Of a DNA stretch of 49,174 nucleotides, positions 24,421-37,225 are shown piece after piece. Numbering within the stretch: the first letter of the stretch is position 1; every line of letters begins with the position of its first letter. The DNA comes from CAZNXE01 sp964576465 (GTDB taxonomy: Bacteria > Planctomycetota > Planctomycetia > Pirellulales > JAEUIK01). The position numbers and the translations under genes are program-made. Under the pieces are notes generated by a model that saw only the letters and a list, made by a program, of their open reading frames with translations, was not told the origin of the DNA and did not search any database. Location of the stretch: contig CAZNXE010000004.1 of assembly GCA_964576465.1 (NCBI GenBank), positions 1 to 49,174 of the forward strand. Reading direction: 5' to 3'.

Positions 24421-25063
24421 CAGCCGACTCCTCGTCTATCAGAAAGTCACCTTGGTTGACCCAAACTTGAACCCCGATATGCCCTTGCGCCGTCTTGGCT
24501 TCGGTGAAGCCATAGTCGATCTTGGCACGCAGCGTCGAGAGTGGGATCGAACCTGCAATTTGCTTTTCGCGACGGGCCATTTCCGCGCCGCCCAACCGGC
24601 CGGCCAATTGCACCTTGATGCCCTTGGCTCCGGCTTCCATTGTTTGTTCTAGTGCTCGCTTCATCGTCCGACGAAAACTAGATCGTCGGGTGAGTTGATC
24701 GGAAATATCCTCGGCAACCAATTGAGCGTGTATCTCGGGTCGCGATATTTCTTCGATCTTGATATTGATGCGACGGCCGACCAAGTCTTGCAACTCGCCC
24801 TGCAAGGCTTCAACGGCTTGTCCCTTGCGACCAATGATCACGCCAGGGCGGGCCGAGAAAAGGATGACCTTTACTTCATCGCGGGTTCGCTCGATCTCGA
24901 TCTTTGGAATGCCTGCGTGGCGGTATTTCCCTTTGATGTATTTGCGAATTTTGAAGTCTTCGATCAGCAGATCGGCAAATTCCTTCTTCGACGCATACCA
25001 CCGGCTTTTCCAGCCGATCATCACGCCGGTGCGGAAGGCGATAGGATTTACTTTTTGACCCAT
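24359..25063 (-). CDS. rpsC: 30S ribosomal protein S3
   Basis: This 234-residue S3 forms part of the mRNA entry helicase. MGQKVNPIAFRTGVMIGWKSRW at the start and the KH-domain motif (ARPGVIIGRKGQAVEALQGEL) are diagnostic; GRLGGAEMARREKQIAGSIPL follows. The Lys/Ala/Pro-rich tail after residue 205 is lineage-type. I chose ATG 25063 from the conserved N-terminus; an upstream start at 25147 would add 28 unrelated residues. Its last 19 codons overlap the start of rplP. Confidence 0.97.
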   Translation of the reverse strand: MGQKVNPIAFRTGVMIGWKSRWYASKKEFADLLIEDFKIRKYIKGKYRHAGIPKIEIERTRDEVKVILFSARPGVIIGRKGQAVEALQGELQDLVGRRINIKIEEISRPEIHAQLVAEDISDQLTRRSSFRRTMKRALEQTMEAGAKGIKVQLAGRLGGAEMARREKQIAGSIPLSTLRAKIDYGFTEAKTAQGHIGVQVWVNQGDFLIDEESADGAHAQKGQAPKKPARKNKG

Positions 25064-25161
25064 GATTGCGTCTCTCGGTCTTTCCGAATCTTGCTTGGTT
25101 TCTGAATCGACTGTTCTGAATCTACTGTGCGGTTCGTCTTGTTCCATGCGGCGAACCGCAA

Positions 25162-25494
25162 TCAGGTGGCATCCACCTCGACGTGAATATGTGACATACG
25201 CTTGCGAATCACATGCGCCATGCCGCGCGCTCGCGGTCGCACACGCTTGAACATCGGGCCGCCATCGACATGAGCGTCGACCACGACCAGCGAAGCCAAA
25301 TTGGTTGCTCGTTGATCTTCCGCATTGCCTAACGCACTTCGTAGCACCTTCTCCAACATGCGGGCACCCCGCTGGGGTTGATACCGCAGGATATCCAACG
25401 CGTCGTCGGCAAACTTCCCACGAATCATGTCGGCCAAGGGCCGCACTTTGCGGGGACTAATTCGTGCAAATCGATGCGAGGCTCGGTAGCCCAT
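25162..25494 (-). CDS. rplV: 50S ribosomal protein L22
   Basis: This 110-residue L22 lines the peptide exit tunnel with its long hairpin. ISPRKVRPLADMIRGKFADDALDILRYQPQRGARMLEKVLRSALGNAE is the globular core, and the hairpin tip region (DGGPMFKRVRPRARGMAHVIRKRMSHIHVEV) is intact. It is placed between rpsS and rpsC. Confidence 0.97.
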   Translation of the reverse strand: MGYRASHRFARISPRKVRPLADMIRGKFADDALDILRYQPQRGARMLEKVLRSALGNAEDQRATNLASLVVVDAHVDGGPMFKRVRPRARGMAHVIRKRMSHIHVEVDAT

Positions 25495-25548
25495 AACAAC
25501 ATCCTTATGCGTCGGCTCCGGAGGAGCTGACTCAACTGTTGCGTGACG

Positions 25549-25818
25549 TTAACGTTTTCCCTTGCCGCCATGACCGCGAAATGTGCGGGTTGGCGAGAAC
25601 TCACCTAGCTTGTGGCCGACCATGTCTTCGGTGACGAACACCTTGATATGCATCTTGCCGTTGTGGACCATAAATGTGTGACCCACGAACTCGGGGACGA
25701 TCGTGCAGGCGCGAGCCCACGTCTTGATCGGTTCTTTGACGCCCCGCTCGTCGAGCCGCTCAACCTTGAGGTATACCTTCAGGTCGACGTACGGGCCCTT
25801 CTTTAACGATCTTCCCAT
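25549..25818 (-). CDS. rpsS: 30S ribosomal protein S19
   Basis: This 89-residue S19 is in the 30S head, next to S13. MGRSLKKGPYVDLKVYLKV, TWARACTIVPEFVGHTFMVHNGK and the C-terminal GHKLGEFSPTRTFRGHGGKGKR are all diagnostic. The length is normal. It lies between rplB and rplV. Confidence 0.98.
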   Translation of the reverse strand: MGRSLKKGPYVDLKVYLKVERLDERGVKEPIKTWARACTIVPEFVGHTFMVHNGKMHIKVFVTEDMVGHKLGEFSPTRTFRGHGGKGKR

Positions 25819-25890
25819 GAAAACACTCGCTTCATTCGTCGTTGTTGGTTCGTGACATACCGTTGGCAGCCGCGACTGACTTTGTTCTGC

Positions 25891-26745
25891 TTAAACCTTG
25901 AGTAGTCCATAGCGACGCGAACGTCGACGGCGGACGATCGATGCATTGGACGGCTTACGTTTGTTTCGTGTTCGCCCACCCTTGGCTGGCTTGCCCGTGG
26001 GGCTCACCGGATGTCGCCCACCTTTCGTGCGACCCTCACCACCACCATGCGGGTGATCGACGGGGTTCATGGCAGTACCGCGAACGTGAGGGCGACGGCC
26101 CTTCCAGCGATTGCGACCCGCTTTGCCAATCACGATGTTCATATGGTCGGCGTTTCCGATGGAGCCAATCGTGGCCCGACAGTTGGCCGGAATACGGCGG
26201 ATTTCTCCACTGGGTAGGTTGATCTGCGCCCAATCACCTTCGCGAGCTGCCAACGTGGCACTGGTGCCTGCCGAGCGGCACATTTGTCCACCGCGACCTG
26301 GCTGTAGCTCGACGTTGTGAACACTGGATCCCACGGGAATATTCTTCAGAGGCAAGCAATTGCCAACCTCGGCGGGGGACTCGCTGCCGCTCACGACGCG
26401 ATCGTCCTTCTTCAGTCCGTTGGGTGCCAGGATGTAGCGTTTCTCACCGTCGACATAGTGCAACAAGGCGATTCTCGCGCTGCGATTGGGGTCGTACTGA
26501 ATCGACGCCACGCGTGCTGGCACGCCATCCTTATTACGACGAAAGTCAATCAGTCGATAGCGACGCTTGTGACCGCCACCGCGATGCCGGACCGTGATCT
26601 TACCCTGGTTGTTGCGGCCGCCTTTGCGATTCTTGGGGCGCAACAGACTCTTTTCCGGCTTCGCGCCAGGAGTCAATTCCGCGAAGTCGCTGACCGTCGC
26701 GCCTCGTCGACCTGGTGTGACCGGTTTATATCGGCGAATACCCAC
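25891..26745 (-). CDS. rplB: 50S ribosomal protein L2
   Basis: This 284-residue L2 is needed for subunit association and peptidyl-transferase activity. The conserved C-terminal motif MNPVDHPHGGGEGRTKGGR contains the histidine implicated in catalysis-related structure. The N-terminal RGGGHKRRYRLIDFRRNKDG and the SH3-like middle are intact. The length is near the 275-280 typical for bacteria. It lies between rplW and rpsS. Confidence 0.98.
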   Translation of the reverse strand: MGIRRYKPVTPGRRGATVSDFAELTPGAKPEKSLLRPKNRKGGRNNQGKITVRHRGGGHKRRYRLIDFRRNKDGVPARVASIQYDPNRSARIALLHYVDGEKRYILAPNGLKKDDRVVSGSESPAEVGNCLPLKNIPVGSSVHNVELQPGRGGQMCRSAGTSATLAAREGDWAQINLPSGEIRRIPANCRATIGSIGNADHMNIVIGKAGRNRWKGRRPHVRGTAMNPVDHPHGGGEGRTKGGRHPVSPTGKPAKGGRTRNKRKPSNASIVRRRRSRRYGLLKV

Positions 26746-26771
26746 GTGAACACTCTTATAGGATTTCGAGT

Positions 26772-27104
26772 TTAGAAGAAGTTGATGCGATGCTCGGGAT
26801 CGAGCTTCACGATCGCCTTCTTCCAGTTTTTCGTGTGAGCCTGACGGAAACGTGTCCGACGAGGCTTGCCCTTACGGTTTTGCGTGTAGACCTTCAATAC
26901 CTTGACTTCAAACATCTCTTCCACCGCGCGGCGAATATCAGGCTTAGTTGACAGAGGATTCACCTCGAAAGCATAAGCGTTATAGCGCGTTGAACGGTGC
27001 ATTCCCTTTTCAGTGACCAACGGTCGCAAGATCACTTGATAGGGCTCCAGCACGAGCCGCGTCTTTGAGCCGCTGGGTGCTGGTTTTTTGGTTTTTGAAG
27101 CCAT
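26772..27104 (-). CDS. rplW: 50S ribosomal protein L23
   Basis: This 110-residue L23 is at the tunnel exit and is the docking site for trigger factor and SRP. ILRPLVTEKGMHRSTRYNAYAFEVNPLSTKPDIRRAVEEMFEVKVLKV is typical, and the RKGKPRRTRFRQAHTKNWKKAIVKL loop binds 23S rRNA. A short Lys/Pro-rich N-terminus (MASKTKKPAPSGSKTR) is extra. It lies between rplD and rplB. Confidence 0.97.
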   Translation of the reverse strand: MASKTKKPAPSGSKTRLVLEPYQVILRPLVTEKGMHRSTRYNAYAFEVNPLSTKPDIRRAVEEMFEVKVLKVYTQNRKGKPRRTRFRQAHTKNWKKAIVKLDPEHRINFF

Positions 27105-27167
27105 GATTTATTATCAATCGAAGTGTTGAGTTGCTTGTGTGCGGTGTCGCGGGATTCGTCTACTGTG

Positions 27168-27815
27168 TCAGCTCGCGGTCCCGGAAGACAGGGTAGATTG
27201 TTGCTTAATCGCATCCAACGCCGCGGTGGTCATCAAGACACGCCGTGGTGCCAAGATGCTTCGTGCGTTTAAGTCAGCGGCCGGCGAAACAGTGACGCCG
27301 GAAATGTTGCGTGCGCTCTTGTAAACGTTCGTGTCGTGCGACGCCGTGGCGACCAATAATGTCTTGCCGTCGCAGTTGAGCAATTTGAGAATCTCCGCCA
27401 TCTGCTTCGTGGCTGGCTGCCCGAACGACAAATCGTCGATTAAGGTGATCTGGTGGTCACGAATTTTCGAGGCCAACGCCATCCGGGTGGCCAGTTGCAA
27501 TGCTTTTCGCGGCAGCCGGTAGACCCACGATCGAGGTCGCTTGGCGTGAATATGCCCACCACCTCGCCGGAGACCACTACGTCGCGAACCGGCCCGGGCA
27601 TTGCCAGTGCCCTTTTGGCGATACATCTTCTTGGTCGAGCCAGCAACTTCGGCGCGGCTCTTGGTTTTGGATGATCCCTGACGAAGGTTCGACTCGTACA
27701 TCACCACCGCATCGTGAAGCAACTGCTTGTTGATGCGCGAGGCCAGCACGGAAAGGTCAATCTCGTACTTGCCTACTTCGGCACCCGTGCGGTCGTATAC
27801 CGGCAAGCTGGCCAT
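27168..27815 (-). CDS. rplD: 50S ribosomal protein L4
   Basis: This 215-residue L4 has the globular domain and the long loop that reaches the tunnel wall (GTGNARAGSRRSGLRRGGGH, followed by KRPRSWVYRLPRKALQLATR). In E. coli, L4 also regulates the S10 operon by acting on its leader; here the S10 leader carries a long-range inverted repeat. It lies between rplC and rplW. Confidence 0.97.
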   Translation of the reverse strand: MASLPVYDRTGAEVGKYEIDLSVLASRINKQLLHDAVVMYESNLRQGSSKTKSRAEVAGSTKKMYRQKGTGNARAGSRRSGLRRGGGHIHAKRPRSWVYRLPRKALQLATRMALASKIRDHQITLIDDLSFGQPATKQMAEILKLLNCDGKTLLVATASHDTNVYKSARNISGVTVSPAADLNARSILAPRRVLMTTAALDAIKQQSTLSSGTAS

Positions 27816-27938
27816 AACAGTCGTCCCGTCTCGATTTATCCAGTTGCGACACTAGCAAGCAAATAGCTGTGGTGCCGCGGCGTTATTGATTTGATGCCGC
27901 CAGCTTGACAAAGCCCTGCGACACAGTCTCTCACTTCA

Positions 27939-28625
27939 CTACAGTTTATTTGTCGCGCGAATCGTCACATATCCGCCATTGGGTCCGGGCACGGCACCAC
28001 GGACGAGCAATAGGTTGTTTTCCGTGTCAACCTTGACCAGCTTGACGTTTCGCATCGTGCTTTGCTGACCGCCGTAGCGCCCCGCCATGCGTCGTCCTTT
28101 AATCACTCGCGAGGGATAGGCACTGTTGCCGATCGAGCCGCAATGACGATGGACTTTCTTCACACCATGCGTGGCTCGTTGGCCATGAAAGTTGTGACGC
28201 TTCATGACACCGGCCGTACCACGACCTTTCGAGGTACCAGTGACGTCAACGGCCGAAATCTCGGCAAATTCCCCGACGTTGATTTCCTGACCGATCGAGA
28301 GCCCGTCGGTCGGGACACGGAATTCTTGAACGAAACGCTGAGGCTCGCAGTTGGCCTTTTCGACCGGCTCAACACCGGCGGCGGCACGTTTGCGAGTGCG
28401 GTGACCGTCCAGCTTTGCAACATGACCACGTGTACTACGACTGGCGAGCCGCCTGGGCTTATCGCGATAGCCCAACTGAACGGCCTCGTACCCGTCGCGA
28501 TCGACGGTACGAAGCTGCAGTATGCGACAGGGTCCGGCCTGAATCACCGTAACCGGGATCACTTCACCCGATTCAGCATAAATTTGTGTCATCCCGACCT
28601 TGCGGCCGAGTATTCCAATCGCCAT
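27939..28625 (-). CDS. rplC: 50S ribosomal protein L3
   Basis: This 228-residue L3 helps shape the peptidyl-transferase centre and is one of the first assembly proteins. MAIGILGRKVGMTQIY at the start, the extended loop GTSKGRGTAGVMKRHNF, then HGVKKVHRHCGSIGNSAYPSRV and MAGRYGGQ are diagnostic. ATG 28625 has AAGG 9 bases upstream; ATG 28631 is also possible. It lies 167 bases after rpsJ. Confidence 0.97.
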   Translation of the reverse strand: MAIGILGRKVGMTQIYAESGEVIPVTVIQAGPCRILQLRTVDRDGYEAVQLGYRDKPRRLASRSTRGHVAKLDGHRTRKRAAAGVEPVEKANCEPQRFVQEFRVPTDGLSIGQEINVGEFAEISAVDVTGTSKGRGTAGVMKRHNFHGQRATHGVKKVHRHCGSIGNSAYPSRVIKGRRMAGRYGGQQSTMRNVKLVKVDTENNLLLVRGAVPGPNGGYVTIRATNKL

Positions 28626-28792
28626 CGCCATACGCCTTGTGGTCTGTTATCGGACAGGATCACGCGGACCGATTGGCCGCCCATTACCCGTCCGACTTCC
28701 GAGACATGTAATTCCCTTAAGCCAACTCTACAAGGATCCGACAACCCAAATCGAGCGCCGATCCACCAGCTACCTACTTGACGGCCACGCGC

Positions 28793-29116
28793 CTAACGAC
28801 TCGTTGCCTTGATCTTGATATCGACGCCCGCAGGCAAGCTCAGCTTATTGAGTGCCTCGATTGTCTTAGCGGTTGACTGCACGATATCAATCAACCTTTT
28901 GTGTGTTCGAATTTCAAACTGATGGCGGGCCTTCTTATCAACATGAGGACCTGACAGTACGGTGTACCGCTCGATTCGTGTCGGCAGCGGGATGGGACCA
29001 TGAACTTCCGACCCCGTTCGCTTGGCCGTATCCACGATCTCCGCAGCACTCTGGTCCAGAACCGAATGGTCATACGCTTCCATTCGAATTCTAATGATCT
29101 CGTTCGCCGCCGCCAC
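28793..29116 (-). CDS. rpsJ: 30S ribosomal protein S10 (NusE)
   Basis: This 107-residue S10 sits in the 30S head and, free of the ribosome, binds NusB/NusG in antitermination. IRIRMEAYDHSVLDQSAAEIVDTAKRTG and GPIPLPTRIERYTVLSGPHVDKKARHQFEIRTHKR are diagnostic. The start is GTG at 29116, preceded by GGGGTGA. It opens the S10 operon, downstream of fusA with a 275-base gap that contains a consensus promoter and an inverted-repeat leader. Confidence 0.97.
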   Translation of the reverse strand: MAAANEIIRIRMEAYDHSVLDQSAAEIVDTAKRTGSEVHGPIPLPTRIERYTVLSGPHVDKKARHQFEIRTHKRLIDIVQSTAKTIEALNKLSLPAGVDIKIKATSR

Positions 29117-29135
29117 AAATCACCCCGTGTGTGAT

Positions 29136-29221
29136 TGAACCCTTTGACTTATTCACCTAGCCAATTGCAAGCCCAAGGCCGCAACGGCTTTCATTGTTCG
29201 CATCACCGCCACAAGGGTTCA
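29136..29221. repeat. Long-range inverted repeat in the S10-operon leader
   Basis: TGAACCCTT (29136-29144) and AAGGGTTCA (29213-29221) are perfect 9-bp complements 68 bases apart. On the minus-strand mRNA they would form a long-range stem whose 3' arm ends 19 bases before the GTG start of rpsJ. Inside it, GCCG-CAA-CGGC (29178-29188), extended to 7 pairs with one G-U, forms a second hairpin. The layout resembles a regulated S10 leader; the sequence itself is not a motif I recognise. Confidence 0.6.
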
Positions 29222-29242
29222 GGCGACACAAGCGAACCGAGA

Positions 29243-29271
29243 ATTTTAGGACCTATCTCCAATAGTGTCAA
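29243..29271 (-). promoter_or_regulatory. Consensus sigma-70 promoter of the S10 operon
   Basis: On the minus strand TTGACA (29266-29271) is followed after exactly 17 bases by TAAAAT (29243-29248), a near-perfect housekeeping promoter. It points at rpsJ, leaving a leader of about 120 bases. It lies in the otherwise empty gap between fusA and rpsJ. Confidence 0.75.
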
Positions 29272-29391
29272 CGGCCCTCGATTGAAAACCAGAAGCTTTC
29301 CGAGACAAGCCAACACATCTGCTCAGAAATCGATGTGATGAAGCATCTGGGTAAGGAATTCCACGGGCCGTCGGACTGAATCACGCCTTGT

Positions 29392-31480
29392 CTACTGGAA
29401 ACTTTGCAAGACCTCTGGCGGCGCGGGGCCGTATTCGGCGGGTTCCATCGAACAGGTCGCCCGGCCCTGGCTCATGCTTCGCATGGCGACGGAATAGCCG
29501 AACAGGCTCGCAAGTGGTGCCAGCCCAGTGAGGATCGTGTTGTTGCCGCGGGTTGTTGTTCCGGTGATCGTTGCCCGACGTTTCTGGAGATCGGCCACGA
29601 AATCGCCCATATTTTCCTCTGGCACGGCGATTTCGAGTTTCATAATCGGTTCGAGCAGAACGACGCCGGCTTCGTTTAATGCATGATTAAATGCCTCGGC
29701 CGCCGCATGTCTGAATGCGATCTCCGTGGAATGGATCTCGTGGACCTCTCCCCCCAAAACGGTCGCCTTGATGTCCATCAACGGGAATCCCAGCGATCCG
29801 CCACCGGCCGCCATCTCTTCGAGAACTTCGACCACAGGGGTGAGAAACTCAGCGGTGATCTGTTCGACAGCGGCCGGATTGACTGCCACCGTTGATCCCA
29901 CACCTGTTTCACGCGGTTCAAGACGGATTCTGACCTTGGCAAACAGCGACTGACCGGCAACCTGACGATCGCATGATCCGGTCACTTCGGCGGCCTTCGC
30001 GATCGTTTCGCGATAGCTAACCCGGGGTTTGTGAACGCGGACGTTGAGGTTGAAATCGCGGAGCAACCGGTGCTTGATGACCTCTAGATGCAGCTCGCCC
30101 ATTCCGCTAATCAGCGTTTGGCCGGTATCGGGGTTCTCGTCCGCGCGAAACGTGGGATCTTGCCGATTGAGAATCGCGAGCGTCTCGGAGAGCTTCTTGC
30201 GATCGGTCGAACTCTCGGGCTCGATGGCCATTGAGATGACCGTTTCGGGAAACTCGATCGATTCCAGCGAGATTGGGTGTTGTGGGACCGTAAGCGTATC
30301 TCCGGTAACCGAATGTCGGAGACCGATGATTCCCACGATGTCACCGGCTTCGACGGAATCGACTTGTGAGCGGCGGTCGGCTTGANNNNNNNNNNNNNNN
30401 NNNNNNNNNNNNNNNNNNNNNNNNNNNNTTGTTCTCTCGCACGTTGAGCAAGCGTGAGTTGGCATTCAAATGCCCTGAGTAGACACGCACATAGTGCAGG
30501 TCGCCGTGTTTATCGGCTTGGATCTTGAAGACCAAGCCGCAAAAGGGTTCGTCGGCGTTCGCCTTACGAACGATTTGCTTATCGGGCTTCTTTGGATCGA
30601 CCCCCTCAACCGGGGGCATGTCGGCTGGACTAGGTAGATAGCTGACTGCCGCATTAAGCAAGGGTTGAATGCCGATATGGTCGAGTGCCGAGCCGCAGAG
30701 AACCGGCACCGCCATGTTATGCATCGTGGCATCACGCAGCACCCGGTTGATTAGCTCCGCGGGGACTTCGGCTTCCGAAAGATGCAACTCGCCGAGTTCG
30801 TTTGAAAAATCGAATAACGATTCCAGCATTTGCTCTCGCCACAGCAGGGCTTCATCGAGAATTTCTTCGGGGATTTCGGCCGTTTGGACTTCTTTGCCCT
30901 GTCCTTCCGATGGAAAACTCAGCAGCTTCATTTCGACCAAGTCGATTACCCCGCGAAAGGGATCGGCCTGATGCGGGGGACCGGAACCCAACGGGATTTG
31001 CACGGCGATGGGATTGGAACCGAGTCGCTTGCCAATCTCCTCGAAAGTGCCCTCGAAATCGGCACCCTCGCGGTCCATTTTGTTGATGAACGCGATGCGG
31101 GGGACGTGGTACTTGTCGGCTTGGCGCCAGACGGTTTCGCTCTGGGCTTCGACACCCTCTCGGGCGCTAAAGACAACGACGCCGCCATCCAAGACGCGGA
31201 GACTACGCTCGACCTCGGCAGTAAAGTCGACGTGCCCTGGCGTGTCGATCAAGTTGATGATCGCGTCGCGCCAGGGGAACGTGACGCAGGCGGCAATGAT
31301 GGTAATTCCGCGCTCTTGTTCTTCCGGATCGTAATCGGTGACGGTGGTGCCTTTGTCCACATCGCCCATGCGGTGGCTGGCGCCGGAATAGAACAACATC
31401 CGCTCGGTGACCGTGGTCTTGCCGGCGTCGATATGGGCAATAATGCCGATATTGCGGAGTTTTTCGAGGTCGCGGGCCAT
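29392..31480 (-). CDS. fusA: Elongation factor G (interrupted by an assembly gap)
   Basis: EF-G moves tRNAs and mRNA through the ribosome by GTP hydrolysis. GTPase motifs are G1 AHIDAGKTT (residues 15-23), G3 DTPGH, G4 NKMD. Domain IV has the GSCDRQVAGQSLF loop and the C-terminal domain has LFGYSVAMRSMSQGRATCSME. The G-domain switch segment TTVTDYDPEEQERGITI differs from that of canonical EF-G (TMDWMEQEQERGITI) and is more like the EF-G subfamilies found in planctomycetes and spirochaetes, but phylogeny would be needed. The 43-base N-run breaks the frame inside the conserved segment between RLLNVREN and QADRRSQV; about 30 real bases are expected. It lies between rpsG and rpsJ. Confidence 0.95.
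30386..30428. other. fusA: Assembly gap (43 N) inside fusA
   Basis: The frames on either side join only if the real gap is a multiple of three, whereas the N-run is 43. By comparison with EF-G sequences as remembered, the missing stretch codes for about 10 residues (KKENV-type segment), so about 30 bases. Confidence 0.9.
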
Positions 31481-31611
31481 GATGGACTGTCGTCACGCCT
31501 AGTAACGAACGTGGGGAATGCGACCTGTAGCCTGCGGCATGCGGATCAACAATGCCGCTCTCGGCCAAGCGGTCGGGTGAGTCGGTTCGGCAGCCAGCCA
31601 AGGGAGCCGGG

Positions 31612-32082
31612 CTACCAAGCGAAGTGGGCAAATGCCTTGTTCGCGTCGGCCATGCGGTGGATGTTTTCGCGGCGTGTGAAGGCGGCACCCTCGCGGTTGT
31701 AGGCGGACACCAGCTCGTCGGCCAAGCTCAAATGCGTTGCGCGCCCTTTTTTCTCGCGTATGGCAAGCAATATCCAGCGAATGGCCAGCGACTGCTGACG
31801 AATTTTATTCACCTGCATGGGCACTTGGTACGCCGCTCCGCCAACACGCTTCGAGCGAACTTCGACTGCCGGCTTGACGTTTTCGATCGCCGTGGTGAAG
31901 ACCTCTAGCGGCTCTTGATCGGCGACACGTTCCTTGATGACGTCCAAGGCGTCGTAGAAAACGCGTCGTGCGGTGGCCTTTTTCCCGTCCCACATCAGGC
32001 AGTTGATAAACTTGCTAACGAGCAAGGAATCGTAGCGGCTGTCAGGTACCAACTGTTTGCGGCTGGCGGTAATTCGTCCCAT
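31612..32082 (-). CDS. rpsG: 30S ribosomal protein S7
   Basis: This 156-residue S7 nucleates the 30S head and contacts the E-site tRNA. LVSKFINCLMWDGKKATARRVFYDALDVI and the GGAAYQVPMQVNKIRQQSLAIRWIL segment are diagnostic; the C-terminus HRMADANKAFAHFAW is normal. In E. coli S7 represses the str operon at the rpsL-rpsG junction; here that junction contains an intrinsic terminator and an 8-bp inverted repeat. Confidence 0.97.
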   Translation of the reverse strand: MGRITASRKQLVPDSRYDSLLVSKFINCLMWDGKKATARRVFYDALDVIKERVADQEPLEVFTTAIENVKPAVEVRSKRVGGAAYQVPMQVNKIRQQSLAIRWILLAIREKKGRATHLSLADELVSAYNREGAAFTRRENIHRMADANKAFAHFAW

Positions 32083-32102
32083 CGTGTCTCATTCCGGATC
32101 AC

Positions 32103-32136
32103 TCGTGACCCGCTCTAGTTTGGCGGCTGGTCACGA
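32103..32136. repeat. Inverted repeat in the rpsG leader
   Basis: TCGTGACC (32103-32110) and GGTCACGA (32129-32136) are perfect 8-bp complements with an 18-base loop, ending 20 bases before the rpsG start codon. The position matches the S7-regulated junction of E. coli; that it binds S7 is inference. Confidence 0.55.
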
Positions 32137-32159
32137 AATCGTTGTTATCTGTTGTTTGC

Positions 32160-32181
32160 AAAAAACCGGCACGCGCCGGTT
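32160..32181 (-). terminator. Intrinsic terminator or attenuator between rpsL and rpsG
   Basis: On the minus strand, AACCGGC-GCGT-GCCGGTT is a perfect 7-bp GC-rich stem with a tetraloop, directly followed by a run of six T (32165-32160, with two more T closing the stem). It begins about 18 bases after the rpsL stop codon. It is a textbook rho-independent terminator inside the str cluster, so it probably acts as an attenuator. Confidence 0.75.
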
Positions 32182-32199
32182 AGAGGTTCGCGTTGTGTG

Positions 32200-32568
32200 T
32201 TAGCCCTTCTTGGTGCCGTACAAGCTGCGGGATTGCTTTCGGCCCTCGACACCCAGGGTATCGAGTGTTCCACGCACGACGTGATAGCGGACACCGGGAA
32301 GGTCGCGGACACGACCGCCACGCACAAGCACGATCGAGTGTTCTTGCAGCGTGTGACCTTCGCCAGGGATATAGACGGTGACTTCTTTTCCATTGGAAAG
32401 CCGCACACGCGCCACTTTACGAAGTGCTGAGTTCGGCTTCTTCGGGGTCATTGTCTTTACTTGAAGACAAACCCCTCGCTTTTGCGGGCACCGGTCCAGC
32501 ACGGGTGCCTTGCTGAACTTCCGCGGCTTGCGACGTCCCCGTCGGACGAGTTGATTGATTGTCGGCAC
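32200..32568 (-). CDS. rpsL: 30S ribosomal protein S12
   Basis: This 122-residue S12 sits at the decoding centre and monitors codon-anticodon pairing. The two conserved loops are present: TPKKPNSALRKVARV, whose lysine corresponds to streptomycin-resistance position 43 and is wild type here, and RGGRVRDLPGVRYHVVRG with the aspartate that is methylthiolated in many bacteria. The C-terminus GRKQSRSLYGTKKG is normal. It follows rpoC by about 145 bases. Confidence 0.97.
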   Translation of the reverse strand: MPTINQLVRRGRRKPRKFSKAPVLDRCPQKRGVCLQVKTMTPKKPNSALRKVARVRLSNGKEVTVYIPGEGHTLQEHSIVLVRGGRVRDLPGVRYHVVRGTLDTLGVEGRKQSRSLYGTKKG

Positions 32569-32712
32569 GTTGCAATGTCTCCGCGTTCAAATAGTTACGA
32601 CACTCGCATCCGGTTGGCGAATCAAACACGCCCGGCGCGAGCGAATCTATAACACTATCGAATGCACGACTACTGTCAAGTCGTGTCAGTCGTCAATCGT
32701 TCAAGTGGTTGT

Positions 32713-37125
<4,413 letters not shown>

Positions 37126-37225
37126 TGTGTTCGCTCCCTATCGTGGAGGAATCACCTTGCGGTGGGATGTACTTAAATAGTTGATGCGGCAGGTCACGGG
37201 CTACGCCGTGATGCCGGTCGATGAC

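Noticed and set aside
30830..31702. A 290-codon plus-strand frame
   Set aside because: It is antisense to fusA and rpsG.
32646..32679. TTGACA with a TATAGA box before rpsL
   Set aside because: The spacer is 22 bases, too long for a normal promoter; left out, though an extended -10 (TGTTATAGA) is present.
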